From contig JAWXUL010000054.1 in the NCBI GenBank assembly GCA_044432725.1, forward strand, positions 1 through 9,884: DNA of 9,884 nt, read 5' to 3'. Numbering within the stretch: position 1 is the stretch's first letter; the number at the start of each line of letters is the position of its first letter. The notes beneath the pieces were generated by a model. It made no database searches. It was not told the DNA's origin and saw only the letters and a list, made by a program, of their open reading frames with translations. This document shows positions 1 to 6,984 of this stretch, one piece after another. The stretch comes from JAWXUK01 sp044432725 (GTDB taxonomy: Bacteria; Bacillota; Clostridia; Oscillospirales; Oscillospiraceae). The translations under genes and the position numbers were made by a program.

Positions 1-21
1 GGTATGATTAGTTTGTTCCAT
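1..21 (-). CDS. Start of an unidentified gene leaving the window (partial, 7 codons)
   Basis: On the minus strand an ATG at 21-19 opens a frame reading M-E-Q-T-N-H-T to the window edge. It is preceded by an AGAGG ribosome-binding-like stretch six bases upstream, and further up by a perfect extended -10 element (58-66). The combination of promoter, short leader, SD and ATG supports a real start, but seven codons say nothing about function. By position it lies downstream of, and in the same direction as, the kdgK operon, and it seems to have its own promoter. A regulator or another catabolic enzyme of the same locus would be usual here; that is inference only. Confidence 0.4.
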
Positions 22-57
22 AGAGCACCTCTGATTCATGTTTGTTTCGTCACTTAC

Positions 58-66
58 ATTATATCA
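58..66 (-). promoter_or_regulatory. Extended -10 promoter for the leftmost minus-strand gene
   Basis: Read on the minus strand, 66-58 is TGATATAAT, a perfect TGn-TATAAT extended -10. No good -35 hexamer lies 16-18 nt upstream, as is common for extended -10 promoters. Transcription would start near position 51, leaving a leader of about 30 nt before the ATG at 21. The -35 area is instead occupied by a 17-bp palindrome (65-81), which suggests regulation at this promoter. Confidence 0.5.
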
Positions 67-81
67 TAGATTTGCTCTATG
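65..81. promoter_or_regulatory. Candidate operator palindrome CATAGA-N5-TCTATG
   Basis: This is a perfect 6-bp inverted repeat with a 5-nt spacer, overlapping the upstream edge of the extended -10 promoter at 58-66. A second, degraded copy with the same geometry (CATAGA-N5-TCTgat) lies at 19-35, over the putative SD and start codon. The 10-mer CCATAGAGCA at 18-27 is also exactly inverted at 73-82. Paired sites around a promoter suggest a dimeric repressor, possibly autoregulation by the gene starting at 21. The protein that binds is unknown. A weak hairpin is the alternative, but no T-run follows it on the minus strand. Confidence 0.4.
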
Positions 82-126
82 GGATATTTTATTTTGGACA
101 CTTAATTATACAACTTACCTGGTCTA

Positions 127-1149
127 TTACCGTTGTACTCGTCCAGAACCGTCACCACCTGCCAGTTTTTCAACTTCAGTGAGGGAAGAGAGGTTATAAT
201 CTCCCTCTGTAGCTTGCTTCAGTGCAGAGGCTGCCACAGCAAATTCAATGGTTTCTTGAGGTGATTTTTTTTCCAACAAGCCATAAATCAGACCTCCGCC
301 GAAGCTATCACCACCTCCCACTCTGTCCACCAAACGAACTAAATGGTTCTTAGAAAAGTAACTTTTCCCCTCTGTATACAACATTCCAGCCCAGTTATTA
401 TCACTTGCTGAGATAGAGCCACGCAGTGTGATTGCAACAGTATCAAAGTGAAAACGTTCTGTGAGTTTCTTCGCCACATCCACATAGCCGTCATGTGATA
501 TCTGCCCAGAAGTAACGTCGCTGCCTTCTGCTCGAATGCCAAAGACATCAGAAGCATCTTCCTCGTTAGCAATGCAAATATTGACATAAGGCATCAATTT
601 TTCCATCATTGCACCTGCTTCTGCCTTGGACCAGAGATTTCCACGGTAATTTAGATCGCAAGAAACAGGAATTCCCATTTCTTTGGCTGTTTTTGCAGCA
701 TCCAAAGTGGCTTGTGCCATATTGGCAGAGAGGGCGGGGGAAATGCCAGTGAAGTGAAACCACTCTGCCCCTTTTAAAATTTCCTTCCATTGATAACTTT
801 TGGGGTCTTTTTCAGCAATAGCAGAATGTTTTCTGTCATAAATAACCTTCGAGGGACGTTGCGAAGCGCCTTTTTCTAAATAAAGCACGCCTAAGCGATC
901 TCCTTCACGATAAATGTTTTCCACATTTACTCCGTAGCGACGGAGGGAGTTCACGGTCATTTGTCCGATTTCATGTTTGGGAAGTACTGTCACATAATGT
1001 GCATCACAGCCGTAATTTGCTAGAGAAACGGCTACGTTTGCTTCTCCACCTGCATAGGAAGTAGAGAATCTGTCTGCTTGCACAAATCTCAAGTAACCTT
1101 CTGGGTTTAAACGGAGCATGATTTCTCCGAAAGTAACTATTTTTTTCAT
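127..1149 (-). CDS. kdgK: 2-keto-3-deoxygluconate (KDG) kinase, PfkB family
   Basis: This kinase phosphorylates 2-keto-3-deoxy-gluconate (or a close epimer) with ATP to the 6-phosphate, the substrate of the aldolase encoded just upstream in the operon; it is cytoplasmic. The 340-aa protein has PfkB/ribokinase architecture: an N-terminal sugar-binding strand (FGEIMLRL, about residues 7-14), the glycine-rich GGEANVAVSLA at about 34-44, and the C-terminal signature DRVGGGDSFGGG at 275-286 with the catalytic-base Asp at about 281. The tail GDGSGRVQR is characteristic of clostridial KdgK proteins. The start is fixed by an AAGGAG (1158-1163) eight bases upstream, which overlaps the kdgA stop codon and implies translational coupling. 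It is the last gene of the operon, and no strong terminator follows. A role as 2-keto-3-deoxygalactonate kinase cannot be excluded, since specificity within PfkB sugar kinases is hard to read from motifs. Confidence 0.9.
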   Translation of the reverse strand: MKKIVTFGEIMLRLNPEGYLRFVQADRFSTSYAGGEANVAVSLANYGCDAHYVTVLPKHEIGQMTVNSLRRYGVNVENIYREGDRLGVLYLEKGASQRPSKVIYDRKHSAIAEKDPKSYQWKEILKGAEWFHFTGISPALSANMAQATLDAAKTAKEMGIPVSCDLNYRGNLWSKAEAGAMMEKLMPYVNICIANEEDASDVFGIRAEGSDVTSGQISHDGYVDVAKKLTERFHFDTVAITLRGSISASDNNWAGMLYTEGKSYFSKNHLVRLVDRVGGGDSFGGGLIYGLLEKKSPQETIEFAVAASALKQATEGDYNLSSLTEVEKLAGGDGSGRVQR

Positions 1150-1161
1150 TTAATATTCTCC

Positions 1162-1818
1162 TTAGTTGATAGATTTGGCGGCATCTACATATTTTTTCGC
1201 CAGTTCTGTGATTTTATCAAACTCGCCAGAGGAAATCCAAGCATTATTTACCAAATTCCCACCAATTCCAACACCCACACAGCCAGCTTTTAGGAAGTCA
1301 GAGGTATTTTTCTCGTCTACTCCTCCGACTGCTAAATATCTGATATGTCCAAAAGGACCACAGAGCGCTTTGATATAACCAGTCCCTACATTTCCAGCAG
1401 GGAAAATTTTCACAAAATCTGCACCCGCTTCCACGGCTGTCATGGCTTCTGTGGCAGTAAAAACACCTGGCATGGAGATAAGCCCCAATTCTTTGGTCTT
1501 TTTAATCACATCTACATTAACATTGGCAGAAATAATAAAACTTGCACCTGATTTTGCTGCTCTTTCCACCAAATTCACAGAAGATGCCGTGCCGCAACCT
1601 ACATACATTTTTCCTGCCATCGCTTTTGCAACAGCTTCAATGCATTGGTCTGCTTTGGTGGAATCAGGATTTTTCATATCAAAGGGAAATTCCATGATAC
1701 GAATACCTCCCTCGTACAGCGCTTGAGCCGTTTTTACGGCGTGTTCTGGTTCAATGCCACGAGCAATGGCTATGACTTTTTCTGTTAAAACCAGTTGAAT
1801 TAGTTCTTCTTGATTCAT
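1162..1818 (-). CDS. kdgA: 2-keto-3-deoxy-6-phosphogluconate (KDPG-type) aldolase
   Basis: This is a class I aldolase that cleaves KDPG (or KDPGal) to pyruvate and glyceraldehyde 3-phosphate in the cytoplasm, the step after KdgK. The 218-aa length is usual for the KDPG/KHG aldolase family. The Schiff-base Lys is seen in FVKIFPAGN (Lys about 137), the catalytic Glu in RIMEFPF (Glu about 43), the GxGT loop in VGCGTAS (about 73-79) and the phosphate-binding region in LAVGGV and GIGGNLV. Several family positions differ from the common pattern: EFPFD in place of EVTxx, GCGTAS in place of GAGTV, and ISAN in place of the usual SP. Substrate preference may therefore be shifted. The start is chosen for an AAAGGAA (1826-1832) seven bases upstream. 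It lies 15 nt after the glycoside hydrolase stop and 12 nt before kdgK, as the middle gene of the operon. Confidence 0.88.
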   Translation of the reverse strand: MNQEELIQLVLTEKVIAIARGIEPEHAVKTAQALYEGGIRIMEFPFDMKNPDSTKADQCIEAVAKAMAGKMYVGCGTASSVNLVERAAKSGASFIISANVNVDVIKKTKELGLISMPGVFTATEAMTAVEAGADFVKIFPAGNVGTGYIKALCGPFGHIRYLAVGGVDEKNTSDFLKAGCVGVGIGGNLVNNAWISSGEFDKITELAKKYVDAAKSIN

Positions 1819-1833
1819 ATCTTAATTCCTTTC

Positions 1834-4806
1834 TCAGTTGAATTTTAAAGTAAATTCCAAGTTTAATGATTCATCTTTTACTTTATATTGATCTAATAGT
1901 TGAGGACCACAGCTACCTGAGCCAACTCCTGACATTTGACCATCTAAACATAAAATAGTGGCGTTTTCTTCTTCTAACTCATAGTTATGGGCTTTCTTTT
2001 CCAGTTCTTCTTGCGTAAAATGTGAAGTGTTGAAGGAAAAGTTCTTGCCGAAAACTTCTAGACTTAGTTCTTTAGAATTTAATTGTAAGTGATCACAACC
2101 ACAGTGACTACCATTTTCCTGAGGCCGAATATAGTCTACGAACATTTCAGAAACTCTATCAGAAAATAAAGCTTTATAACTATAATTTTTCTTATCTTCA
2201 TAGGATTCTTCAGGACCATAGCCATAATATTCAACTTCCTCCATGTTTTTAGGTAAAAACATTCTCAGTCCAAAGCGAGGTAACCAAGGGAAGACAGGAT
2301 CTTTTTCCCCTTTCCCAGATATGGTGATTTGACCTTTTGCATCAATCGACCATGTGGTTTCGATCATCATGATTTTTTGTCTGTGAATAGGGGTGAGAGA
2401 AAGTTTTGTTTTAATCATGACAGAATTGACGCTGGTTTCTCCAGATATATCATATACTTTCACACAAGCTCTGTCTAAACCTGCTTCAAACCAACGCATT
2501 TTGACTCTTCTATCGTTGTCCATGGGAGCTCGCCAGATGTTGTATTCCATGGGGTGAGTCAAATAATTTTTGTTCTCAAAGACCAAAGAAGAGGGCATTC
2601 CCAGAGATTTATCAAAAGTATAACGGAAATTACTTCCCGTGACGATAAGTTCTCTTTCGTTTTCACTGATGGTTGGCAAAGAACCGCTGTTTTCGTCCAG
2701 AATAAACTTTCTTTCTGCACAAATGATTTGCTCGAAACCTGCGATATAGCCTTGAGGCGTCAAGCCGTTGTCATTTTTTTGCAAATATTTCACCAAAACG
2801 TACAAATCAGAATCGTTGCTAGGAAGTTTCAGGGCAAATTCTTTACTTTGATGTGGAGGAATACTTCCAACTTCTAATAAACCAGACCAAGTACAAACTT
2901 GGTTTTCGTAATACTCCACCTTCACATCATAACTGTCTTTCACGTCTGAAAAGTCCATTTTATTGTGCAATTTGAACTTACCAGCACCTAAATCTTCTAA
3001 GCGAATGGGACGAGCTACTTGCTTATGCTCCATTAAAGAGGTGTGTGGCGTCCTATCTGGAAAAACAAGTCCATCTAAACAGAAGTTGCCGTCATGTGGG
3101 AACTCACCAAAATCACCACCATAACAATATTTTTCTTTCCCTTGGGGTGTTTTGCCCATATATTGCCCATGGTCGCACCATTCCCAGACAAATCCACCCA
3201 TCAAGCAGTCATATTTGTAAAATCTTTGATAATAATCCTCTAAATCACCAGAGCTATTTCCCATAGCATGGGAGTATTCACATAGGACATAAGGACGATT
3301 TGGTTTTTCTTGTTGACAATATTGATCTACAAATTCAACTTCTGGATACATTCTACTGTATACATCAATATGTCTTAAATCATTGGTATGCCCTTCAATT
3401 TCGTAGATACTGCTTTCATAATGGATAATCCACTGTGGATTTTGTGATTTGATCCATGCAGCGGCTTTTTCTAAATTAACACCAAAGCCAGATTCATTCC
3501 CCAAGGACCACATTATCACAGCAGGTGCATTTTTATCACGAATCACAAGACGCTGGATCCGATCCACAATGGCAACTTCACATTTGGGGTCGTTGGACAA
3601 GAGACCAAAACTACGATCAGGTACGATTTCATGGGCATAATCACGAGGATGCCCTCCACCTAAAATTGAAAAAGTATTATGCGTTTCATAATCTGCCTCG
3701 TCCATAACATAAAATCCGTATTTAGCATACAAGTCCATGACCCAAGGCGCTTGTGGATAGTGAGAGGTGCGAACTGCGTTTACATTATGCTCTTTCATGC
3801 GTTGCAAGTCTAGCAAGAACTCCTCTTTTGTATAAGTATATCCTGTTTTGGGCATGGAATCATGGCGATTGACTCCTTTTAACTTCACTGCAACATCATT
3901 GATATAGAAAATACTATTTTTAATCTCGACTTTCTTAATTCCAACAATTTGAGAAATCGTTTCTTCACCTTTGAATAAAATTGTGTAAAGGTTAGGCGTT
4001 TCAGCTGTCCACAATAAAGGAGTTTGCAACAGAAATTCTGCTTTATCGTAGGTCTTTTGTGTTTCTATCACAGTGCCACTTCCGTCTACGAGTGAAATTT
4101 CATACTCTTTCTTGTCGCCCGCAGTTTCAAAAGAAACAGATATCTTTCCGACTCCCTCAGCAATATCCGTGTTCACTGTATAATCAACAATTCGATTTTT
4201 CTCTCTCTTTAAAATATAAACGTCACGGAATATACCAGACATTCTAAATTTATCCTGATCCTCTAAATAAGTACCATCGCACCATTTTAACACTAAGACA
4301 GAAAGATGGTTTTCTCCTTCTTTGGCATATTTGGTGATGTCAAATTCTGATGTAGAGTGGGAAACTTGACTGTAACCAATAAATTGACCATTCAGCCACA
4401 GATAAAAACAAGAATCAATCCCTTCAAAATTAAGATGCAAATCTTTGGATAAGTCTTCTTGTTCCAAGAAAAAACTTTTTCCATAAGCACCACAGGTGTT
4501 TTGATCAGGGACATAGGGCGGGTCAAATGGGATAGGACCATCTACATTACAATATTGATATTTTTCATAGCCTAAACAATTCCAACACATCGGAACAGGT
4601 ACTGTGTCATAATTTTCCCATGCCCCAGCTGAGAAATCCTCTGGAACGGCAATGTAATCAGGATAAAGCTTAAATTTCCAGTCGTTACTGCTGAGTAATT
4701 GCTGTAAAACTTCCCCTTTGTTATTTGTGGGGAGATAATACGCTCTGTTTTCCAATGTCCCCACATGGTTGGTGGAAAAATCTTCAAAGTACTTATTTAA
4801 TTTCAT
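1834..4806 (-). CDS. LacZ-type glycoside hydrolase family 2 (probable beta-galactosidase)
   Basis: This is a retaining exo-glycosidase, probably removing terminal beta-galactose from imported oligosaccharides. The protein is 990 aa, slightly shorter than E. coli LacZ. It shows the five-domain LacZ order: N-terminal jelly roll (about 40-200, with RMSGIFRDVYIL near its end), Ig-like domain (about 205-295), TIM barrel (about 297-590), linking beta domain, and C-terminal beta-galactosidase small-chain domain (about 710-985). In the barrel, GVNRHD, RTSHYP and MDEADYETH precede the acid/base Glu of WSLGNES (about 438) and the nucleophile Glu of CEYSHAMGNS (about 510). There is no signal peptide, so it is cytoplasmic. 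The ATG at 4806 is preferred because AAGGAG (4814-4819) sits seven bases upstream; a TTG six codons earlier (4824) would begin upstream of the SD and include it in the coding region. It is the first gene of the operon. The fold is certain, but galactosidase specificity is only likely, because family 2 also holds glucuronidases and other exo-enzymes. Confidence 0.9.
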   Translation of the reverse strand: MKLNKYFEDFSTNHVGTLENRAYYLPTNNKGEVLQQLLSSNDWKFKLYPDYIAVPEDFSAGAWENYDTVPVPMCWNCLGYEKYQYCNVDGPIPFDPPYVPDQNTCGAYGKSFFLEQEDLSKDLHLNFEGIDSCFYLWLNGQFIGYSQVSHSTSEFDITKYAKEGENHLSVLVLKWCDGTYLEDQDKFRMSGIFRDVYILKREKNRIVDYTVNTDIAEGVGKISVSFETAGDKKEYEISLVDGSGTVIETQKTYDKAEFLLQTPLLWTAETPNLYTILFKGEETISQIVGIKKVEIKNSIFYINDVAVKLKGVNRHDSMPKTGYTYTKEEFLLDLQRMKEHNVNAVRTSHYPQAPWVMDLYAKYGFYVMDEADYETHNTFSILGGGHPRDYAHEIVPDRSFGLLSNDPKCEVAIVDRIQRLVIRDKNAPAVIMWSLGNESGFGVNLEKAAAWIKSQNPQWIIHYESSIYEIEGHTNDLRHIDVYSRMYPEVEFVDQYCQQEKPNRPYVLCEYSHAMGNSSGDLEDYYQRFYKYDCLMGGFVWEWCDHGQYMGKTPQGKEKYCYGGDFGEFPHDGNFCLDGLVFPDRTPHTSLMEHKQVARPIRLEDLGAGKFKLHNKMDFSDVKDSYDVKVEYYENQVCTWSGLLEVGSIPPHQSKEFALKLPSNDSDLYVLVKYLQKNDNGLTPQGYIAGFEQIICAERKFILDENSGSLPTISENERELIVTGSNFRYTFDKSLGMPSSLVFENKNYLTHPMEYNIWRAPMDNDRRVKMRWFEAGLDRACVKVYDISGETSVNSVMIKTKLSLTPIHRQKIMMIETTWSIDAKGQITISGKGEKDPVFPWLPRFGLRMFLPKNMEEVEYYGYGPEESYEDKKNYSYKALFSDRVSEMFVDYIRPQENGSHCGCDHLQLNSKELSLEVFGKNFSFNTSHFTQEELEKKAHNYELEEENATILCLDGQMSGVGSGSCGPQLLDQYKVKDESLNLEFTLKFN

Positions 4807-4852
4807 GTAAATTCTCCTTGTCAATTTAATGTATTCATTGAATTACACTTAT

Positions 4853-4882
4853 ATGATAACACATATTGATGGAATAATGCAA
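4853..4882 (-). promoter_or_regulatory. Promoter of the hydrolase-kdgA-kdgK operon
   Basis: On the minus strand an extended -10 (TG-T-TATCAT, 4861-4853, five of six matches to TATAAT) lies 18 nt downstream of a weak -35 TTGCAT (4882-4877). Transcription would start near 4846, giving a leader of about 40 nt before the ATG at 4806. The weak -35 suggests dependence on an activator or a low basal level. Confidence 0.5.
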
Positions 4883-4915
4883 TAGGAAATTACTACAAAA
4901 AAGAGAGAGCGGTTT

Positions 4916-4930
4916 TGTACAATTTGTACA
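4916..4930. promoter_or_regulatory. 15-bp palindromic operator candidate TGTACAA-T-TTGTACA
   Basis: This is a perfect inverted repeat with 7-bp arms and a single central base. It lies about 70-85 bp upstream of the predicted start of the hydrolase operon, and about 230-245 bp upstream of the transporter start. The TTGTAC half-sites loosely resemble FadR/GntR-type operators, but the family of the binder cannot be told. The position fits an activator site for the minus-strand operon better than a roadblock repressor. Confidence 0.5.
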
Positions 4931-5126
4931 CAGATTTACTGTAATTAAATGGTAATAGAAAACATGTAGAAAAGATTTATACAATGAAATGTATATAAAA
5001 CAGTAGAATATTATATAAACTACTGATATTGTTGAATCTATAGATTAAAAGTTATCAAATCTAGAGTAAATTGAGTCTTTGTCATGTTGCACAAAAATCT
5101 GATCATAATTTTAGTCATTTTCCCAC

Positions 5127-5155
5127 TTGCCACAACATAAGTTATATGATATATT
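5127..5155 (+). promoter_or_regulatory. Promoter of the ABC transporter operon
   Basis: The -35 TTGCCA (5127-5132, five of six to consensus) and -10 TATATT (5150-5155, five of six) are separated by exactly 17 nt, and a TG dinucleotide at 5147-5148 makes the -10 extended. The predicted start near 5162 falls at the edge of a 13-bp palindrome (5165-5177), and the leader is about 58 nt. This is the best promoter match in the window. Confidence 0.7.
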
Positions 5156-5164
5156 ATTCATACG

Positions 5165-5190
5165 AAGCAAGTTGCTTATACTATTTGCTT
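5165..5190. promoter_or_regulatory. Operator candidate AAGCAA-G-TTGCTT with an extra half-site
   Basis: A perfect 13-bp palindrome (5165-5177) sits immediately downstream of the predicted transporter start site, and a further TTGCTT half-site lies at 5185-5190. A site just past the start of a strong extended promoter is a classic repressor position. A small RNA hairpin in the leader is the alternative, but a one-base loop makes that unfavourable. Confidence 0.45.
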
Positions 5191-5219
5191 AATATGAAAT
5201 TTTAAAGGGAGATGTTCTT

Positions 5220-6905
5220 ATGAAAAACAAAAACAAAAAATGGCTGTGCCTTGCCACAGCAACTACGATGGCACTCAGTCTGGTTGCTTGTAGCTCTGAT
5301 GGTTCTGGTAGTGGTGGTTCCTCAGGTTCAACAAGTAACCAAGCCACAGAGGACCTAATCAATGCGGCGGACAAAGAGAACCTACCAGTAGCACAAGATG
5401 AAATCATTAAAATCGGTGATGGCACAGTGGAATTTTCCTTATTCCAATCCATCCACGCAGTGACAGCAGAAGAGCACAAAAGTCAAAACGACCATCCAGG
5501 AGCCGCCCTCTGGGAAGAAGCCACTGGTGTGAAAGTTAACTATATCAACCCTCCTGTGGGAGAAGAATCCACAAACTTGAATCTGATGATCAATGACCTT
5601 AAATCCATGCCTGATGTATTTTTTATTGGAAATTTCGACAGCATCTATCCAGGTGGTACCATGATGGCGATTGAAGATGGTGTGATATTGAATATCACTG
5701 AATTAGTGGAAATGTATGCGCCAAACTTTATGGCAATGATAAACTCTGATGAAAATCTTCGTAAAGATGTATATAATGATGATGGTGTTTTGGTGGGATT
5801 TGGCACCATTGTGGTGAATGAAGATCGTCGTGAAGGCTCCATGCGTGGTCCTATCATCAACCAAGACTATTTGGATGCAGCAGGACTAGATATCCCCGTT
5901 ACCATTGCAGATTGGGATGAAATGCTTCGTGCATTCCAAGATTTGGGTGTCAAATATCCCTTCTCCTTCCAAACTGCCTTCTTAAAAGACTGTTTCTCTT
6001 CTGCTTATGGTGTTCCTCATTGGGCTGAATATTATGCTGACCAATGGGACGGTGGCACTGTAAAATATGGCCCTGCCGAAGAAGGATTCAAAGAATATCT
6101 TACTTTGATGAATGGTTGGTACGCTGATGGTTTAATTGACCCTGATTGCTTTACTAGAAAACTGGTGGGTGATATCCAAACAGATGTGGTAAACGGAAAT
6201 GTTGGCTCGTTTGTGGATTATATCACACAATTCAAACAACTTCCTACCAACGCACAGGCACAAGGATTTGACGAACTGAACTTGGTCGGTGCTCCTTATC
6301 CAGTCCTAAATGAAGGAGATGAATTGTTCCTCCGTGATTTTGAAGGCAATCGTACCAACGTAGCTGCTTACATCACAACCAATGCAGAAGACCCCATCTC
6401 TGTTATCCAATGGATTGACCAACTTTACTGCCGTGAAGGGCGTGATATCAACACCTTTGGTGAAGTCGGTGTAACTTTCGAAATAGAAGAAGATGGTACA
6501 AGAGTTTATACTGATTATATTACCAATAACCCAGATGGTTTGTCTCAAACCCAAGCTGGTCGTTACTATATCTTCAAAGATATGTTCCGTACTTGGGAAG
6601 ACGATGACCACGCACTTCTCTATACAGAAGATAGCCAACATGCTGCATGGGAACAATGGGATACCTATTCAGCTGACGGTGAAATTCCACTATTTATGAC
6701 CCTAACTGCAGAAGAATCAGACGAATACGTGGTTTTAAAATCTGAAATCGATACCTATGCAGAAGAAATGAGACAAAAATTCATCATGGGTACTGCTGAC
6801 ATTGAAGCAGACTGGGATAACTATATTGCCACTTTAGAGGGCATGGGGCTTGCTAGAGCCATTGAAATCCAACAAGAAGCCTACACTCGCTACACAAATA
6901 GATAA
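5220..6905 (+). CDS. ABC transporter sugar-binding lipoprotein (LplA-like, CUT1 type)
   Basis: This is an extracellular solute-binding protein, anchored by lipid outside the membrane, that hands an oligosaccharide to the two permeases encoded next. The 561-aa length is typical of the large LplA-type binding proteins that pair with LplB/LplC permeases. The N-terminus has a positive MKNKNKK start, a hydrophobic stretch and a lipobox LVAC, placing the modified Cys at 24. A Ser/Gly-rich tether follows (about 25-41), then the mature acidic domain. The start is fixed by AAAGGGAG (5204-5211) eight bases upstream. It is first in its operon, with its own strong promoter. A stem-loop just after its stop should keep this message more abundant than the permease part. 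The ligand cannot be read from the sequence; the neighbours suggest a sulfated or uronic-acid-containing oligosaccharide. Confidence 0.92.
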   Translation: MKNKNKKWLCLATATTMALSLVACSSDGSGSGGSSGSTSNQATEDLINAADKENLPVAQDEIIKIGDGTVEFSLFQSIHAVTAEEHKSQNDHPGAALWEEATGVKVNYINPPVGEESTNLNLMINDLKSMPDVFFIGNFDSIYPGGTMMAIEDGVILNITELVEMYAPNFMAMINSDENLRKDVYNDDGVLVGFGTIVVNEDRREGSMRGPIINQDYLDAAGLDIPVTIADWDEMLRAFQDLGVKYPFSFQTAFLKDCFSSAYGVPHWAEYYADQWDGGTVKYGPAEEGFKEYLTLMNGWYADGLIDPDCFTRKLVGDIQTDVVNGNVGSFVDYITQFKQLPTNAQAQGFDELNLVGAPYPVLNEGDELFLRDFEGNRTNVAAYITTNAEDPISVIQWIDQLYCREGRDINTFGEVGVTFEIEEDGTRVYTDYITNNPDGLSQTQAGRYYIFKDMFRTWEDDDHALLYTEDSQHAAWEQWDTYSADGEIPLFMTLTAEESDEYVVLKSEIDTYAEEMRQKFIMGTADIEADWDNYIATLEGMGLARAIEIQQEAYTRYTNR

Positions 6906-6926
6906 AACTACAACTCTCATCTTATA

Positions 6927-6956
6927 GGGGGCAATGGAAAAATGCTAATTGCCCCC
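6927..6956 (+). promoter_or_regulatory. Intercistronic stem-loop between binding protein and permease
   Basis: GGGGGCAAT (6927-6935) pairs perfectly with ATTGCCCCC (6948-6956) around a 12-nt loop. It starts 21 nt after the binding-protein stop and ends 12 nt before the permease SD. No good T-run follows, so it is read as an mRNA-stabilising or partial-termination element rather than a full terminator. This arrangement is common after binding-protein genes, where it gives excess binding protein over permease. Confidence 0.7.
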
Positions 6957-6984
6957 CTCTTACTTAAAAAGGAGGTTGCACATC

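Larger units (their letters stand above)
4807..5219. promoter_or_regulatory. Divergent intergenic regulatory region
   Basis: These 413 AT-rich bases separate the divergently transcribed hydrolase operon and transporter operon, and no open frame of credible length was found. The region holds a promoter at each end and a 15-bp palindrome (4916-4930). Its middle has a 12-bp palindrome AATCTATAGATT (5035-5046), an inverted pair CAGTAG/CTACTG (5001-5006 and 5020-5025), and a 13-bp palindrome at the transporter start site (5165-5177). The length and the number of dyads suggest joint control of both operons by one or more DNA-binding proteins that are not encoded in the window. Confidence 0.7.

Noticed and set aside
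65..81. The CATAGA/TCTATG palindrome as the terminator of the kdgK operon
   Set aside because: The stem has only six AT-rich pairs, and on the minus strand it is followed by a promoter -10, not a T-run.
105..110. A second TATAAT on the minus strand just after the kdgK stop
   Set aside because: It has no -35 at 16-18 nt and lacks the TGn extension. The extended -10 at 58-66 is better and closer to the start codon; AT-rich DNA yields such hexamers by chance.
449..462. A cre-like sequence, TGAAAACGTTCTGT, that could be a CcpA site
   Set aside because: It lies deep inside the kdgK coding sequence, its last bases do not fit the consensus (which ends in CA), and no promoter is nearby.
4807..4824. 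An upstream TTG start giving the hydrolase six more residues
   Set aside because: That start would precede and translate through the AAGGAG at 4814-4819, which is ideally spaced for the ATG at 4806.
5001..5046. Dyads CAGTAG/CTACTG (5001-5025) and AATCTATAGATT (5035-5046) as further operators
   Set aside because: They are short, AT-rich and not placed at either predicted promoter. They are noted within the intergenic region but not strong enough to call separately.
6949..6984. A TTG start giving permease 1 twelve more residues
   Set aside because: It falls within the 3' arm of the intercistronic hairpin with no SD, whereas the ATG at 6985 has a strong AAGGAGG at proper spacing.
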